64,000 nucleotides of DNA from Plantactinospora endophytica. Lineage in GTDB: Bacteria; Actinomycetota; Actinomycetes; Mycobacteriales; Micromonosporaceae. The stretch spans positions 558,001 to 622,000 of the forward strand of contig NZ_BONW01000013.1 in the NCBI RefSeq assembly GCF_016862915.1. The letters are read 5' to 3'. Both the position numbers and the translations under genes were made by a program. Positions 23,592 to 32,288 of this stretch are shown here, one piece after another (position 1 is the first letter of the stretch; each line of letters starts with the position of its first letter). Below the pieces are notes generated by a model. The model was not told where the DNA came from and ran no database searches. It saw only the letters and a program-made list of their open reading frames with translations.

Positions 23592-24401
23592 TCAGGGCTT
23601 GCGCGCGACGCCGCCGTAACCGTCGACCGGCTCCGCGTCGACGTCCTCCGGTCGCCACTGCGAGATGGAGACCACGCCCGGCTCCAGCAGGTCCAGGCCC
23701 GCGAAGCAGCGTTCGATCTGCTTCGGGCTGCGCAGCACGTACGGGACGGCGCCGGTGTCGTCGTAGCCCTGCTGGGCCTCGTCGAAGCCCTCGGTGGTGT
23801 TGGTGCTGTCCCAGAGGATCAGGTAGCTGCCGCTGGGGACGGCGGCCATCACCCGGGCCACGATGGACTCCGCCTCGTCGTGGTCGGCGACGTGGCCGAG
23901 CACGCCCATGAACATGACCGCGATCGGCTGGTTGAAGTTGAGGATGTTCTTGGCGTCGGCGACGATCCGGTCGGGGTCGTGGAAGTCCGCGTCGACGTAG
24001 TCGGTGACACCCTCCGGCGTGGTGTTGCTGAGCAGGGCGCGGGCGTGCGCCAGCACCAGCGGGTCGTTGTCCACGTAGACGATCCGGGAGTCCGGCGCGG
24101 CACGCTGGGCGACCTGGTGGGTGTTGTCGAGGGTGGGCAGGCCGGTGCCGATGTCGAGGAAGTTGCGGATGCCGGCCTCGGCCGCCAGGTGGTGCACGGC
24201 TCGGATCAGGAACCGCCGGGACTGCTTGGCCAGCGGGACGATCCCCGGGAACTGCCGCAGGTAGGCGTCTCCGGCATCCCGGTCCGCGGCGAAGTTGTCC
24301 TTGCCGCCCATCCAGTAGTTCCAGATCCTGGCCGAGTGCGGCACGCCGGTGTCGAGCCCGTCGGGCCATGAACGTTGTGGCGGCAGTGCTTCCTTCGTCA
24401 C
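23592..24401 (-). CDS. SAM-dependent methyltransferase, DUF574 family (first copy)
   Basis: 269 residues. Family landmarks are IWNYWMGGKDNFAADRDAG, FLIRAVHHLAAEAGIRNFLD with the SAM loop DIGTGLPT, RIVYVDNDPLVLAHARALL, and VMFMGVLGHVADHDEAE. DUF574 (PF04672) is an actinobacteria-restricted expansion with no firmly established substrates. GAGGAAGG precedes GTG 24401. A second copy with the same block order is at 62036-62839. The gene stands alone between a strong terminator and the CNNM/CBS gene. Confidence 0.9.
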   Translation of the reverse strand: MTKEALPPQRSWPDGLDTGVPHSARIWNYWMGGKDNFAADRDAGDAYLRQFPGIVPLAKQSRRFLIRAVHHLAAEAGIRNFLDIGTGLPTLDNTHQVAQRAAPDSRIVYVDNDPLVLAHARALLSNTTPEGVTDYVDADFHDPDRIVADAKNILNFNQPIAVMFMGVLGHVADHDEAESIVARVMAAVPSGSYLILWDSTNTTEGFDEAQQGYDDTGAVPYVLRSPKQIERCFAGLDLLEPGVVSISQWRPEDVDAEPVDGYGGVARKP

Positions 24402-24589
24402 GTGGCCTTCCTCAGGGTCTTCGCGGCAGACACGACCGCTCCACGGTAGAGCGTCGATCTCCCTGACGCACGTACCTGTGCCGTCCAATGTGGTGTCACC
24501 GGCCGCATCCGACGCGCGCGCGGGCGTCCGGTCGACAGCCGGGAGTGGTGCGACGACGGACGGTCACCGTGTCGGCCGGCCGCCTCCGC

Positions 24590-25918
24590 TCACCGGCGCT
24601 CGGCGGTGGCCGCGCCGGCCGCACCCACCTCCGCCTCGCCCTCGGTCGCCCCGGCCGGCCGGGGCCGGAGCCGTACCTTGGTGATGGCGTGCCGGTCGAT
24701 CTCGGCGACCTGGGCGGTGAAGGCCGGCAGTTCGACGGTTTCACCAGGAGCCGTCGGGATGTGGCCGAGGCGGGCCAGGACCAGGCCGGCGACGGTGGTG
24801 TAGTCGCCGTCGTCGGGCTCGTCGAGGTCGAGTCCGATGTCGGGCAGGTCGTGGATCGGGAACGTGCCGGCCACCAGGAGGGTCCCGTCGGGCTGCCGGA
24901 CCACGGCCTGGACGTCCCGGTCCGTCTCGTCGTAGATCTCCCCGACGATCTCCTCGATCAGGTCCTCCATCGTCACGATGCCGTCGTTGGCGCCCCGCTC
25001 GTCGACCACGACGGCGAACTGCTGGCGCTGCTGCCGCATCTGGCGCAGGGCGTCCGTGACGCCGAGGGTCTCGGGCAGGAACAGCGCCGGGGCGGTGTGC
25101 TCGGCGACCGTGCCGGCGTCGTCGAGCAGGTCCCGCAGGTGGACGACGCCGACCACGTCGTCGAGACCGCCCCGGGTGACGACCGGGGCGCGGCTGTGAC
25201 CGGACTCGGCGAGCAGCCGCCGGGCCTGCCCGGTGGGCAGTTCGGCGTGCAGGGTGACGACCTGTCCACGCGGTACCAGGATCTCCCGCAGGATCCGGTC
25301 GGCGATCTCGAACGCGCCGCTGATGATGGTGCGGTGCTCGGCGGAGAGCCCGCGCTGGGCGGTCACCATCTCGCGCAGTTCCTCGGCGCTGACCTCCTCC
25401 GGGCCGCCGTCCGGGTCGGCGCCGGTGAGCCGGACGACCACGTTCGTCGACTTGCTGAGCAGCCAGACCGCCGGCCGGGAGAGCGCGGCGAGCACGTCGA
25501 GCGGTCGGGCCACCACCAGCGACCAGCCCTCGGCCCGCTGCATCGCGATCCGCTTCGGCGCCAGTTCACCGAGGACCAGGCTGACGAAGGTCAGCACGAT
25601 CGTCACCAGGATCACCGAGGCGGGTTCGGCGGCCGAGCCGAGGAAGCCGAGCGCGGGTACCAGGGGTGCGGCCAGGGAGACCGCCGCCGCGGCCGAGGCG
25701 AGGAAGTTCGCCAGCGTGATGAAGATCTGGATGGTGGCCAGGAACCGGTTCGGGTCGCGGGCCAGCCTCGCCAGCACCCGACCGCCGCGCGACTGGCGTT
25801 CCAGTCGTTGCAGTTGGCTCTCCCGCAGTGACACCAGCGCCATCTCGCTGCCGGAGAACGCCGCGTTGACCAGCACCAGGAACAGCACCAGTGCCACCTG
25901 TAGCCCGTAACCGTCCAC
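24590..25918 (-). CDS. CNNM/DUF21-CBS-CorC_HlyC membrane protein (hemolysin C / CorC family)
   Basis: 442 residues. The CNNM transmembrane domain (residues 1-190) starts VALVLFLVLVNAAFSGSEMA and contains LVLGELAPKRIA; two CBS motifs follow (REILVPRGQVVTL, DALRQMRQQRQQFAVVVDE) and then the CorC_HlyC domain with IVTMEDLIEEIVGEIYDE and YTTVAGLVLARLGHIP. Relatives export Mg2+ or Co2+, or regulate such transport. Start GTG 25918 has a modest GAGG upstream. Domain order and length are normal. It is followed on the same strand by nothing close; the upstream gene is an ion exchanger, which may share the ion-homeostasis theme. Confidence 0.88.
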   Translation of the reverse strand: MDGYGLQVALVLFLVLVNAAFSGSEMALVSLRESQLQRLERQSRGGRVLARLARDPNRFLATIQIFITLANFLASAAAAVSLAAPLVPALGFLGSAAEPASVILVTIVLTFVSLVLGELAPKRIAMQRAEGWSLVVARPLDVLAALSRPAVWLLSKSTNVVVRLTGADPDGGPEEVSAEELREMVTAQRGLSAEHRTIISGAFEIADRILREILVPRGQVVTLHAELPTGQARRLLAESGHSRAPVVTRGGLDDVVGVVHLRDLLDDAGTVAEHTAPALFLPETLGVTDALRQMRQQRQQFAVVVDERGANDGIVTMEDLIEEIVGEIYDETDRDVQAVVRQPDGTLLVAGTFPIHDLPDIGLDLDEPDDGDYTTVAGLVLARLGHIPTAPGETVELPAFTAQVAEIDRHAITKVRLRPRPAGATEGEAEVGAAGAATAERR

Positions 25919-26034
25919 CGAACGTCCGGCCTCCTCGTCCTGCTGGGTGTGGTGTGGGCACCAAACCTAGCGGGTCACCGGCCCGGACGGCTCGTCCGAC
26001 GACGGGAGCGGCCCGGGCGCCGTCGGCGTACGGC

Positions 26035-27078
26035 TCAGGTGGCGAGCACGATGGTCATCCCGAGGTACGTGGCCAGCAGCAGTATGCCCTCGAAACCCAG
26101 CCGTCCCCAGCCGCAGGTCTGCCGGACGAGCAGCCCGCCGAGCAGGATCGCGGTCATGAACAGCCCGCTGGTGGTGATGAACAGGTCCTCGCTGCCGGCG
26201 GCGTGGTAGATCGACCCCTGGCGGTACGCGATGTCGCCGACCACCAGGGTGATCACGTCGAGGATGTTCCCGCCGAGGACGGCGGCGACGGCGAGGGTGA
26301 CGGCGCCCCGCCGGACGGCGGCGATCGCGGTGACGGTCTCCGGCAGGCCGTTCACGATGCCGAGCAGTACCCCACCGGTGAACCCGGCGGTCAGCCCGGT
26401 GGTCTCGACGACGCTCTCGGCGGCCAGCGACACCGCCCAGCCGCTGGCCGCGACGAACGCGCCGACCAGGACGAACCGCCCCCAGAGCGTGCGCAGGCTG
26501 TGGTTCTCCAGCGCACCGTGGTCCTGTGGTACGTCCGGGCGGGTCTCGGTCGTTCCGACGGCCTGCCACATCGGTCTGGTGCCGGCGGTCCGGATCAGCC
26601 GGAGCCCGCCCAGGTAAAGGGCGACGATCGCGACCGAGACCGGATGGATGCCGAGGACGGTGACGTTGGGGCTGTAACTGCCCAGCAGGGCCAGCGCCAG
26701 CAGGGTGATCAGCAGGCAGCCGAAGAGCAGGTTCGACGGGGAGGCGGCGGCGTGTTCGAGATTGACCCGCCGGTAGAAGGCGTCGGCGACCGCGACGGCG
26801 GTGGTCTGCGCGGCGATGCCGCCGACGGCGTTGCTGTAGCCGAGCTGCGGATGCCCGCCGGCCGCGGTGACGGCGGTCATCACGATCCCGGAGAGCCCGG
26901 TCGCGACGCCGAAGAAGACCACGCCGAAGACGGCCTCGCCCCAGCCGGTCCGGTCCGCCAGGGCGTCGCCCAGGGCGACGAGCCGGATGCTGCCGAGGAT
27001 CGTGATCAGGCCGGCGACGGCGAAGACGCCGATGCTCACCGCGATCGGCCAGGGCGTGGCGGGTAGAAAGCCCAGCAT
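26035..27078 (-). CDS. Sodium/calcium-exchanger-type membrane protein
   Basis: 347 residues, about ten hydrophobic segments in two halves. The first half has GWGEAVFGVVFFGVATGLSG and the second ESVVETTGLTAGFTGGVLLG with VNGLPETVTAIAAVRRG, the duplicated alpha-repeat pattern (acidic residue then small residues) of CaCA exchangers. Relatives move Ca2+ or other cations against Na+ or H+. The ribosome site before ATG 27078 is weak. It lies 116 nt upstream of the CNNM gene in the same direction, so cotranscription is possible. Divergent from the acyltransferase. Confidence 0.78.
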   Translation of the reverse strand: MLGFLPATPWPIAVSIGVFAVAGLITILGSIRLVALGDALADRTGWGEAVFGVVFFGVATGLSGIVMTAVTAAGGHPQLGYSNAVGGIAAQTTAVAVADAFYRRVNLEHAAASPSNLLFGCLLITLLALALLGSYSPNVTVLGIHPVSVAIVALYLGGLRLIRTAGTRPMWQAVGTTETRPDVPQDHGALENHSLRTLWGRFVLVGAFVAASGWAVSLAAESVVETTGLTAGFTGGVLLGIVNGLPETVTAIAAVRRGAVTLAVAAVLGGNILDVITLVVGDIAYRQGSIYHAAGSEDLFITTSGLFMTAILLGGLLVRQTCGWGRLGFEGILLLATYLGMTIVLAT

Positions 27079-27316
27079 CGGGCGGTTATTCCCGAGTTGC
27101 CGGCTTCGAAGCCTACCGTTGACCGCCGCCGGATTCCGCCCCCCGATTCCGGGCGTCAGGGGTGATATTTGACGAAAAGTGACGAACTGGACTATATCCG
27201 GCGTGACAATGGCTGTGGTGCCCGGCTTGGAGTGGATGGCTCGGGGCAGGCCGCCCAACTCTGGGCGCCGCAGCCGGGGCCGCGCATCCGACCAGCCATC
27301 CGGTACGGGAGCGGCT

Positions 27317-28882
27317 GTGTACGGAGTACGGACCCATCCGCGTCGGTTACCGACGCTCGCCGAGCGGTACTCGGCCCGGCAGAACGCCTTCGGCGTACTC
27401 CGGCTGCTGCTGGCCGGTGGAGTCATCGTGGCACACAGTTGGCCGCTCGGCTTCGGGCTGCCGAGCCCCGGCCACGCGTTCTCCTCCGGGCAGAGCGACC
27501 TCAGCACGCTGTCGGTGTACGGCTTCTTCTTCATCGCCGGCTTCCTGATCACCGAGAGCGGGCTCCGGTCGTCGCTGCGGCAGTACCTCTGGGCCCGGTT
27601 CCTCCGGATCTTTCCCGGGCTCTGGGTCTGCCTGCTGGTGACGGCCTTCGGGCTGGCCCCGCTGGTCGCGCTCTACGAACGCGGCAGCCTCGACGGGTTC
27701 TGGAGCCATCCCGAGGGACCGTTCGACTACCTGACCACCAACTGGCTGGCCTCGATGGAGCAGTTCCCCATCTCCGGGCTGCTCGCGGAGACGCCGTTCG
27801 GGCAGGTGGTCGGCGGTCCGAGCGCCTTCGCCGGCTCGCTCTGGACCCTCCGCTACGACCTGGCCTTCTACGCCGTGATCGCCGTCCTGCTCGGGACCGG
27901 GCTACTGCGCCGTACGCCCCGGGCGGTGCTGCTGCTGGCCGTCGGCTGCTACCTGCTCCTGCTCCGGGACGTGCTCGCCGCCCCGACCTGGACCGCCCGG
28001 CCACCGGCACACGGCGCGGTAGGCCCGATCCCGTTGATCGGGTCGTTCGCCGCCGACTGGATGCTGCAACTCGGCTTCCTCTTCCTGCTCGGCGCGGTCG
28101 CCCGGCTCTACGCGCACCGGATTCCGCTGCACGGCGCGATGGCCGCCGTGGCCGCCACCCTGGTCGTGGCGACGCTGTGGCGGGGCGGGTTCTTCGCGCT
28201 CGGCCTGCCGGCGTACGGGTATCTGGTGCTCTATCTGGCGGTCGCGCTGCCGCGCCGGCTGGCCTGGCTCGGGCAGGGGCGGGACTACACGTACGGCGTC
28301 TACATCTACGGTTTCCCGGTGCAGCAGGTGCTCGCCCTGCTCGGCGCGCAGCGGTTCGGCCTGGCCGGCTACATCCTGCTCAGCCTGCTCGGCGCGCTGC
28401 TCTTCGCGATACCGTCCTGGCATCTGGTGGAGGGTCCCGCCAGCCGGTGGAAGCGGCGCGGCCCGGGTGCGACGTACCGGCGGCGGCACGGCGTCGGCGA
28501 CCGGCCCGAGCCGCCGGCCCCGCAGCCACGACCGGTGCCGGACACCGGTGCCCGGACCGCCGCCGTGCAGGTCGCCGCCGTGCAGGCCGCCCCGGTACAG
28601 CACGGTGCGGCACAGGCCGTCGCCGCAGAGGCCGGGGCAGCACAGATCGGCGCCGCACCGGCCGGCGTGGGACGGGTGGCGGGGGAGCGGACCGACCGGG
28701 GATCGCGGCCGGGATCACGGCCACCGGCCCGACATCGGCGACCCGCGCGACCCGCCGGCGCACTGCTGGCCCGCTACCTTCGGCGCCGCACGCCGGCACT
28801 CACGGCCGGGCCGACCCACCGTGCGGTGCGGGCGGCCGGGGAACGGCCGGAGGCCGACACGGTGACCGACGGGGCGCGGTAG
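27317..28882 (+). CDS. Acyltransferase 3 family membrane protein
   Basis: About 521 residues from GTG 27317 (GGGAG upstream; the frame stays open further 5'). The acyltransferase-3 core has FGVLRLLLAGGVIVAHSW with the conserved His, VYGFFFIAGFLITESG, YLWARFLRIFPGLWVCLL, then about nine hydrophobic segments and a late YTYGVYIYGFPVQQVLALLG. Such proteins O-acylate exported sugars or polymers at the membrane. The last 120 residues form a soluble Ala/Gln/Arg-rich tail with low-complexity VQVAAVQAAPVQ repeats, not part of the family domain. The stop codon lies in the first copy of a direct repeat. Confidence 0.83.
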   Translation: MYGVRTHPRRLPTLAERYSARQNAFGVLRLLLAGGVIVAHSWPLGFGLPSPGHAFSSGQSDLSTLSVYGFFFIAGFLITESGLRSSLRQYLWARFLRIFPGLWVCLLVTAFGLAPLVALYERGSLDGFWSHPEGPFDYLTTNWLASMEQFPISGLLAETPFGQVVGGPSAFAGSLWTLRYDLAFYAVIAVLLGTGLLRRTPRAVLLLAVGCYLLLLRDVLAAPTWTARPPAHGAVGPIPLIGSFAADWMLQLGFLFLLGAVARLYAHRIPLHGAMAAVAATLVVATLWRGGFFALGLPAYGYLVLYLAVALPRRLAWLGQGRDYTYGVYIYGFPVQQVLALLGAQRFGLAGYILLSLLGALLFAIPSWHLVEGPASRWKRRGPGATYRRRHGVGDRPEPPAPQPRPVPDTGARTAAVQVAAVQAAPVQHGAAQAVAAEAGAAQIGAAPAGVGRVAGERTDRGSRPGSRPPARHRRPARPAGALLARYLRRRTPALTAGPTHRAVRAAGERPEADTVTDGAR

Positions 28883-28953
28883 GCGAGTCCCGGGAGCCGG
28901 CCCGTCCCGGAACTGCGGCACGGGTCGCGGTAGGCGAGTCGCCGGGAGCCGGC
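28875..28953. repeat. 27/28-bp direct repeat spanning the acyltransferase stop codon
   Basis: The 27 bp at 28875-28901, which contain the TAG stop at 28880-28882, recur at 28926-28953 with one extra base, a period of 51 bp. The rest of the 336-bp gap to 29218 is GC-rich and full of degenerate GGCGTCGGCC words; no gene, promoter or convincing hairpin is seen there. Confidence 0.8.
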
Positions 28954-29218
28954 TCCTCCCGGCCCGCTCGGCGTCGATCTGTCGGGCGGCCGTTCCCGGT
29001 GCCGGTGCACCCCGGCGTCATCCGGTTCGGCGGAACTGCGGCAGCCGGACACGGGGCGTCGGCCGGGCCAGCGGCGTTGGCCGCCGGGCGGGACGTACCC
29101 GGAAATGGTGCGCGAGGCACGGGCGAAGGCCGGCGGAGCGGCCTCCCCGACGACGCCCGACGCGCCAGGGGCGTTGGCCGGGTCGGGAGCGTTGGGGCGG
29201 TCGGGGGCGTCGGCCCGG

Positions 29219-30070
29219 TCAGCCCGTGGATGCTTCGGATGCGGCGTCCACCGCGTCGACGAGCCGGGCCAGTGACCCGGCCAGGCCGGCCAGCCCGGCG
29301 GTCGGCGGTCCGCCCGGTTCCACCAGGTAGCCGTCCCGGCGGATCTCCACCATCAGGGCGGTGACCCGGCGGTCCCGGCCGTAGTGCCGCAACGGGACGT
29401 AGCAGCCCGCGAACGGTGTGTCGACCGCCGTGCCGCCGCAGCCGGCGAAGGCCGCCCGCCCGGCCGCCAACAGCCAGTCCGGGGTGTGCGCCGGATCGGT
29501 GCCGAGGCAGACCGCCGGCCGGTCGGCACCGCCGATCTCGTACGGCAGCCGCCGGCTCGGATAGGAGTGCACGTCGAGGATGGTCACCCGGCCCCGGGCG
29601 GCCAACCGGGCGTCCACGAGATCGCCGACCGCCTCGGCATAGGGCCGGTACCAGCGCCTGAGCAGCTCCTCCTCAACCACCGGGTCGTCGGCGCGCAGCC
29701 GTCGGCCGCCGCTGGTCCGGGTGTAGACCGCGGCCATTCCGACCGCCCGCATCACCTCCCGGGCGTCGGGAAAGCGCTCGGGGTCGACGACCAGCCGGGA
29801 GAGCAGGTTCACGAACGTCCACGGGACACGCCCGGCTGCCGTGGCGGCCTCGGTCGCCAGCAGGTCGGTGTGCGCGTCGGTCATCAGGGCCAGTTCGGCC
29901 GCCAGGTCGGCGTCGTCGAGCAGCAGGTCCCGGCGTACGGCCGGCGGGTCCAGCCAGCCGGCGTGCGGAACGTGCAGCAGGACCGCACTGTCGACCGCGC
30001 CCGGTACGACCCGAAAACCCGCCACCGGTTCCGCTCCACTGTGCCGCACCACGACCGCCGCCCCGTCCAC
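29219..30070 (-). CDS. N-formylglutamate amidohydrolase family protein
   Basis: About 283 residues. LLHVPHAGWLDPPAVRRDLL and a downstream LMTDAHTDLLATEA give the metal-binding and Asp/His blocks; FVNLLSRLVVDPERFPD, RVTILDVHSYPSRRLP and VTALMVEIRRDGYL complete the family pattern. Members hydrolyse N-formylglutamate to glutamate and formate in histidine breakdown, but many actinobacterial members stand outside hut operons, as here. Start uncertain: GTG 30070 and TTG 30091 both lack a clear ribosome site. Divergent from the S15 peptidase. Confidence 0.85.
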   Translation of the reverse strand: MDGAAVVVRHSGAEPVAGFRVVPGAVDSAVLLHVPHAGWLDPPAVRRDLLLDDADLAAELALMTDAHTDLLATEAATAAGRVPWTFVNLLSRLVVDPERFPDAREVMRAVGMAAVYTRTSGGRRLRADDPVVEEELLRRWYRPYAEAVGDLVDARLAARGRVTILDVHSYPSRRLPYEIGGADRPAVCLGTDPAHTPDWLLAAGRAAFAGCGGTAVDTPFAGCYVPLRHYGRDRRVTALMVEIRRDGYLVEPGGPPTAGLAGLAGSLARLVDAVDAASEASTG

Positions 30071-30162
30071 CCGCCTGCCGCCGGACGCCAACCCGGCGAC
30101 GGTCGGGGATGCCGTTCCGCGTGCCGTCGAACCCGGACGGCGCAGGTTCCGACAAATGTACG

Positions 30163-30192
30163 TTGTTCGATCGTGGAATCCGCCCGTAGCCT
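30163..30192 (+). promoter_or_regulatory. Candidate promoter of the S15 peptidase gene
   Basis: TTGTTC (30163-30168) and TAGCCT (30187-30192) are separated by 18 bp, in a locally less GC-rich stretch 35 nt before the ATG. Confidence 0.4.
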
Positions 30193-30226
30193 ACCCACGC
30201 CTCTGACCAGCGAACGAGGAGTGTGT

Positions 30227-32119
30227 ATGGGGCGGATCAGTAGGATCTGGCGAGTCGGACTCGCGGTGCTGCCGCTGACGGCGGTGACCGTACTGGGCGT
30301 CACGCCACCGGCGTTCGCCCGCCCGGCGCCGTCGATCGTGGTCTCCGACGGCGTGACCCAACCGGTGTTCGGCTACGCCGACGCCATCCGGGAACGGCTG
30401 TTCGTCGAGTCCACCTTCGACAGTGACTCCGACGGTCTACGCGACATCATCGCGTTCGACGTGATGCGGCCCAAGGCGACCGCCGACGGGCTCAAGGTGC
30501 CGGTCATCATGGACGCCAGCCCGTACTACTCGACGCTCTGCCGGGGCAACGAGTCCGAGTGCAAGGTGGACCTGGACGGCGACGGCCTGCTCGACAAGTG
30601 GCCGCTCTTCTACGACAACTACTTCGTGCCGCGCGGCTACGCGGTGATCCTGCTGGACATGGTCGGCACCAACAACTCCACCGGTTGCCCGACCACCAAC
30701 GCCGCGCCGGACAACCTCAGTGCCAAGCAGGCGATCGACTGGCTGAACGGCCGGGCCACCGCGCGCAACGCGGCCGGGCAGGTCGTCCGGGCCGACTGGC
30801 ACAACGGTCGTACCGGGATGATCGGCAAGTCGTACGACGGCTCGCTGGCCATGGCGACGGCGGTGACCGGCGTCAAGGGGTTGACCACCATCGTGCCGAT
30901 CAGCGGCCCGACGGAGTACTACGACTACGTCCGCAGCAACGGGGTGATCACCCGGGGCAACAGCTACGTGGCGTCGCTGGCCAACACGGTGACCAATCCG
31001 GACCGCAGGGAGTACTGCAAGCCGGTCCGGGACGCGATGGCCGCCGCCGACGGCGACGAGCACGGCGACTACACGCCCTTCTGGACCGAGCGCAGCTACG
31101 TCCGGAAGGTCAACAAGATCAAGTCCAGTGTGCTGCTCTACCACGGCCTGAACGACGACAACGTCCGGGCGGACCACTTCAGCAAGTTCTGGTACGAGCT
31201 GGCCGCGCACAACGTGCCGCGCAAGCTGTGGCTCTCCCAGGAGGGGCACGTCGATCCGTTCGACTCGCGCCGGACGGTCTGGGTGGACACCCTGCACCGG
31301 TGGTTCGACTACTGGCTGCACCAGGTGCCGAACGGCATCATGACCGAGCCCCGGGTCGACCTGGAACGCTCGGCCGACGTGTGGGAGACGCACGCCGACT
31401 GGCCGATCCCGGGGATGCGGGAGACCGAGATCTTCCTCCAGCCGGGTACCGGCGGAGCGGGCGGTCTCAAGCTGGTACCGCAGCAGAAGCAGGTCACCCA
31501 GACCTTCGCGGACGACCCGGCACAGCGCCAGGACGCGATGGTCAACAACCCGGACACCGTCCAGCCGAGCCGGCTGGCGTACCTGTCGGAGCCGCTGCGC
31601 GCCCCGCTGCACATCTCGGGTACGCCGGTGGTGAAGCTGCGGGCCGGCGCGGACAAGACCGACACGAACTTCGGGGCGATCCTGGTCGACTACGGTACCG
31701 CCGAACGGGTGGCACACCGGACGTCCGGGGAGGGCATCATCACCCTGGAGACCCAGGACTGCTGGGGTGAGACCAGCCCGACCGACGACGGTTGCTACAA
31801 GCAGACCCAGAAGCGGGTGGCCACCGCCGACCTCGAACTGGTCACCAAGGGCATCCTGGACGCGCAGAACCGCCAGTCGATCCGCACGGCCACCCCGCTG
31901 GTCCCGGACAAGCTCTACAACTTCGAGTTCCCGCTGCTGCCGGAGGACTACGTCTTCCAGCCGGGTCACCGGATCGGCGTCGTCATCGTCGGCAGCTACC
32001 CGCAGTACTCCAGCCAGGCCGACCCGAACCGGGCCAGCATCGACGTGGCGCTGAAGACCAGCCACATCGTGCTGCCCGTCATCGGCGGCACGCCCGCCGC
32101 GCACGCCGCCGGGCTCTGA
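30227..32119 (+). CDS. Secreted Xaa-Pro dipeptidyl-peptidase / CocE-NonD (S15) family hydrolase
   Basis: 630 residues. A signal peptide ends near PAFARPAP. The catalytic alpha/beta-hydrolase domain has VPVIMDASPYYSTL, YAVILLDMVGTNNSTGC and the nucleophile motif GKSYDGSLAMA (Ser202), with HGLNDDNV (Asp) and EGHVDPF (His). The C-terminal jelly-roll domain contains HISGTPVVKLRAGADKTDTN and ends in family style. S15 enzymes release X-Pro dipeptides or cleave esters; the residues DLDGDGLLDK near 105 resemble a calcium loop. GAGGAG precedes ATG 30227. Single gene, followed by a strong hairpin. Confidence 0.88.
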   Translation: MGRISRIWRVGLAVLPLTAVTVLGVTPPAFARPAPSIVVSDGVTQPVFGYADAIRERLFVESTFDSDSDGLRDIIAFDVMRPKATADGLKVPVIMDASPYYSTLCRGNESECKVDLDGDGLLDKWPLFYDNYFVPRGYAVILLDMVGTNNSTGCPTTNAAPDNLSAKQAIDWLNGRATARNAAGQVVRADWHNGRTGMIGKSYDGSLAMATAVTGVKGLTTIVPISGPTEYYDYVRSNGVITRGNSYVASLANTVTNPDRREYCKPVRDAMAAADGDEHGDYTPFWTERSYVRKVNKIKSSVLLYHGLNDDNVRADHFSKFWYELAAHNVPRKLWLSQEGHVDPFDSRRTVWVDTLHRWFDYWLHQVPNGIMTEPRVDLERSADVWETHADWPIPGMRETEIFLQPGTGGAGGLKLVPQQKQVTQTFADDPAQRQDAMVNNPDTVQPSRLAYLSEPLRAPLHISGTPVVKLRAGADKTDTNFGAILVDYGTAERVAHRTSGEGIITLETQDCWGETSPTDDGCYKQTQKRVATADLELVTKGILDAQNRQSIRTATPLVPDKLYNFEFPLLPEDYVFQPGHRIGVVIVGSYPQYSSQADPNRASIDVALKTSHIVLPVIGGTPAAHAAGL

Positions 32120-32124
32120 CCGGC

Positions 32125-32159
32125 CACTCCGCCGGCCGTCCCGGACGGCCGGCGGAGTG
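32125..32159 (+). terminator. Terminator hairpin after the S15 peptidase
   Basis: A 17-base arm (32125-32141, CACTCCGCCGGCCGTCC) is followed after one base by its exact complement (32143-32159). It starts six bases after the stop codon. Confidence 0.8.
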
Positions 32160-32288
32160 CTGCCGTACCGCCCACCGGCCGGGGGCGGCCCATCGCCGTC
32201 CACAGGTGTATGATCCGCCGGTTGAGCCCTACCCCAACGGCGGGTACCCCGGACGCCGGCAGGCTCGCGAGCGTATGGAGGATGGCGC

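Noticed and set aside
27179-27316. Longer N-terminus for the acyltransferase.
   Set aside because: The extension is basic and lacks family similarity; GTG 27317 has a better upstream GGGAG, though the choice stays uncertain.
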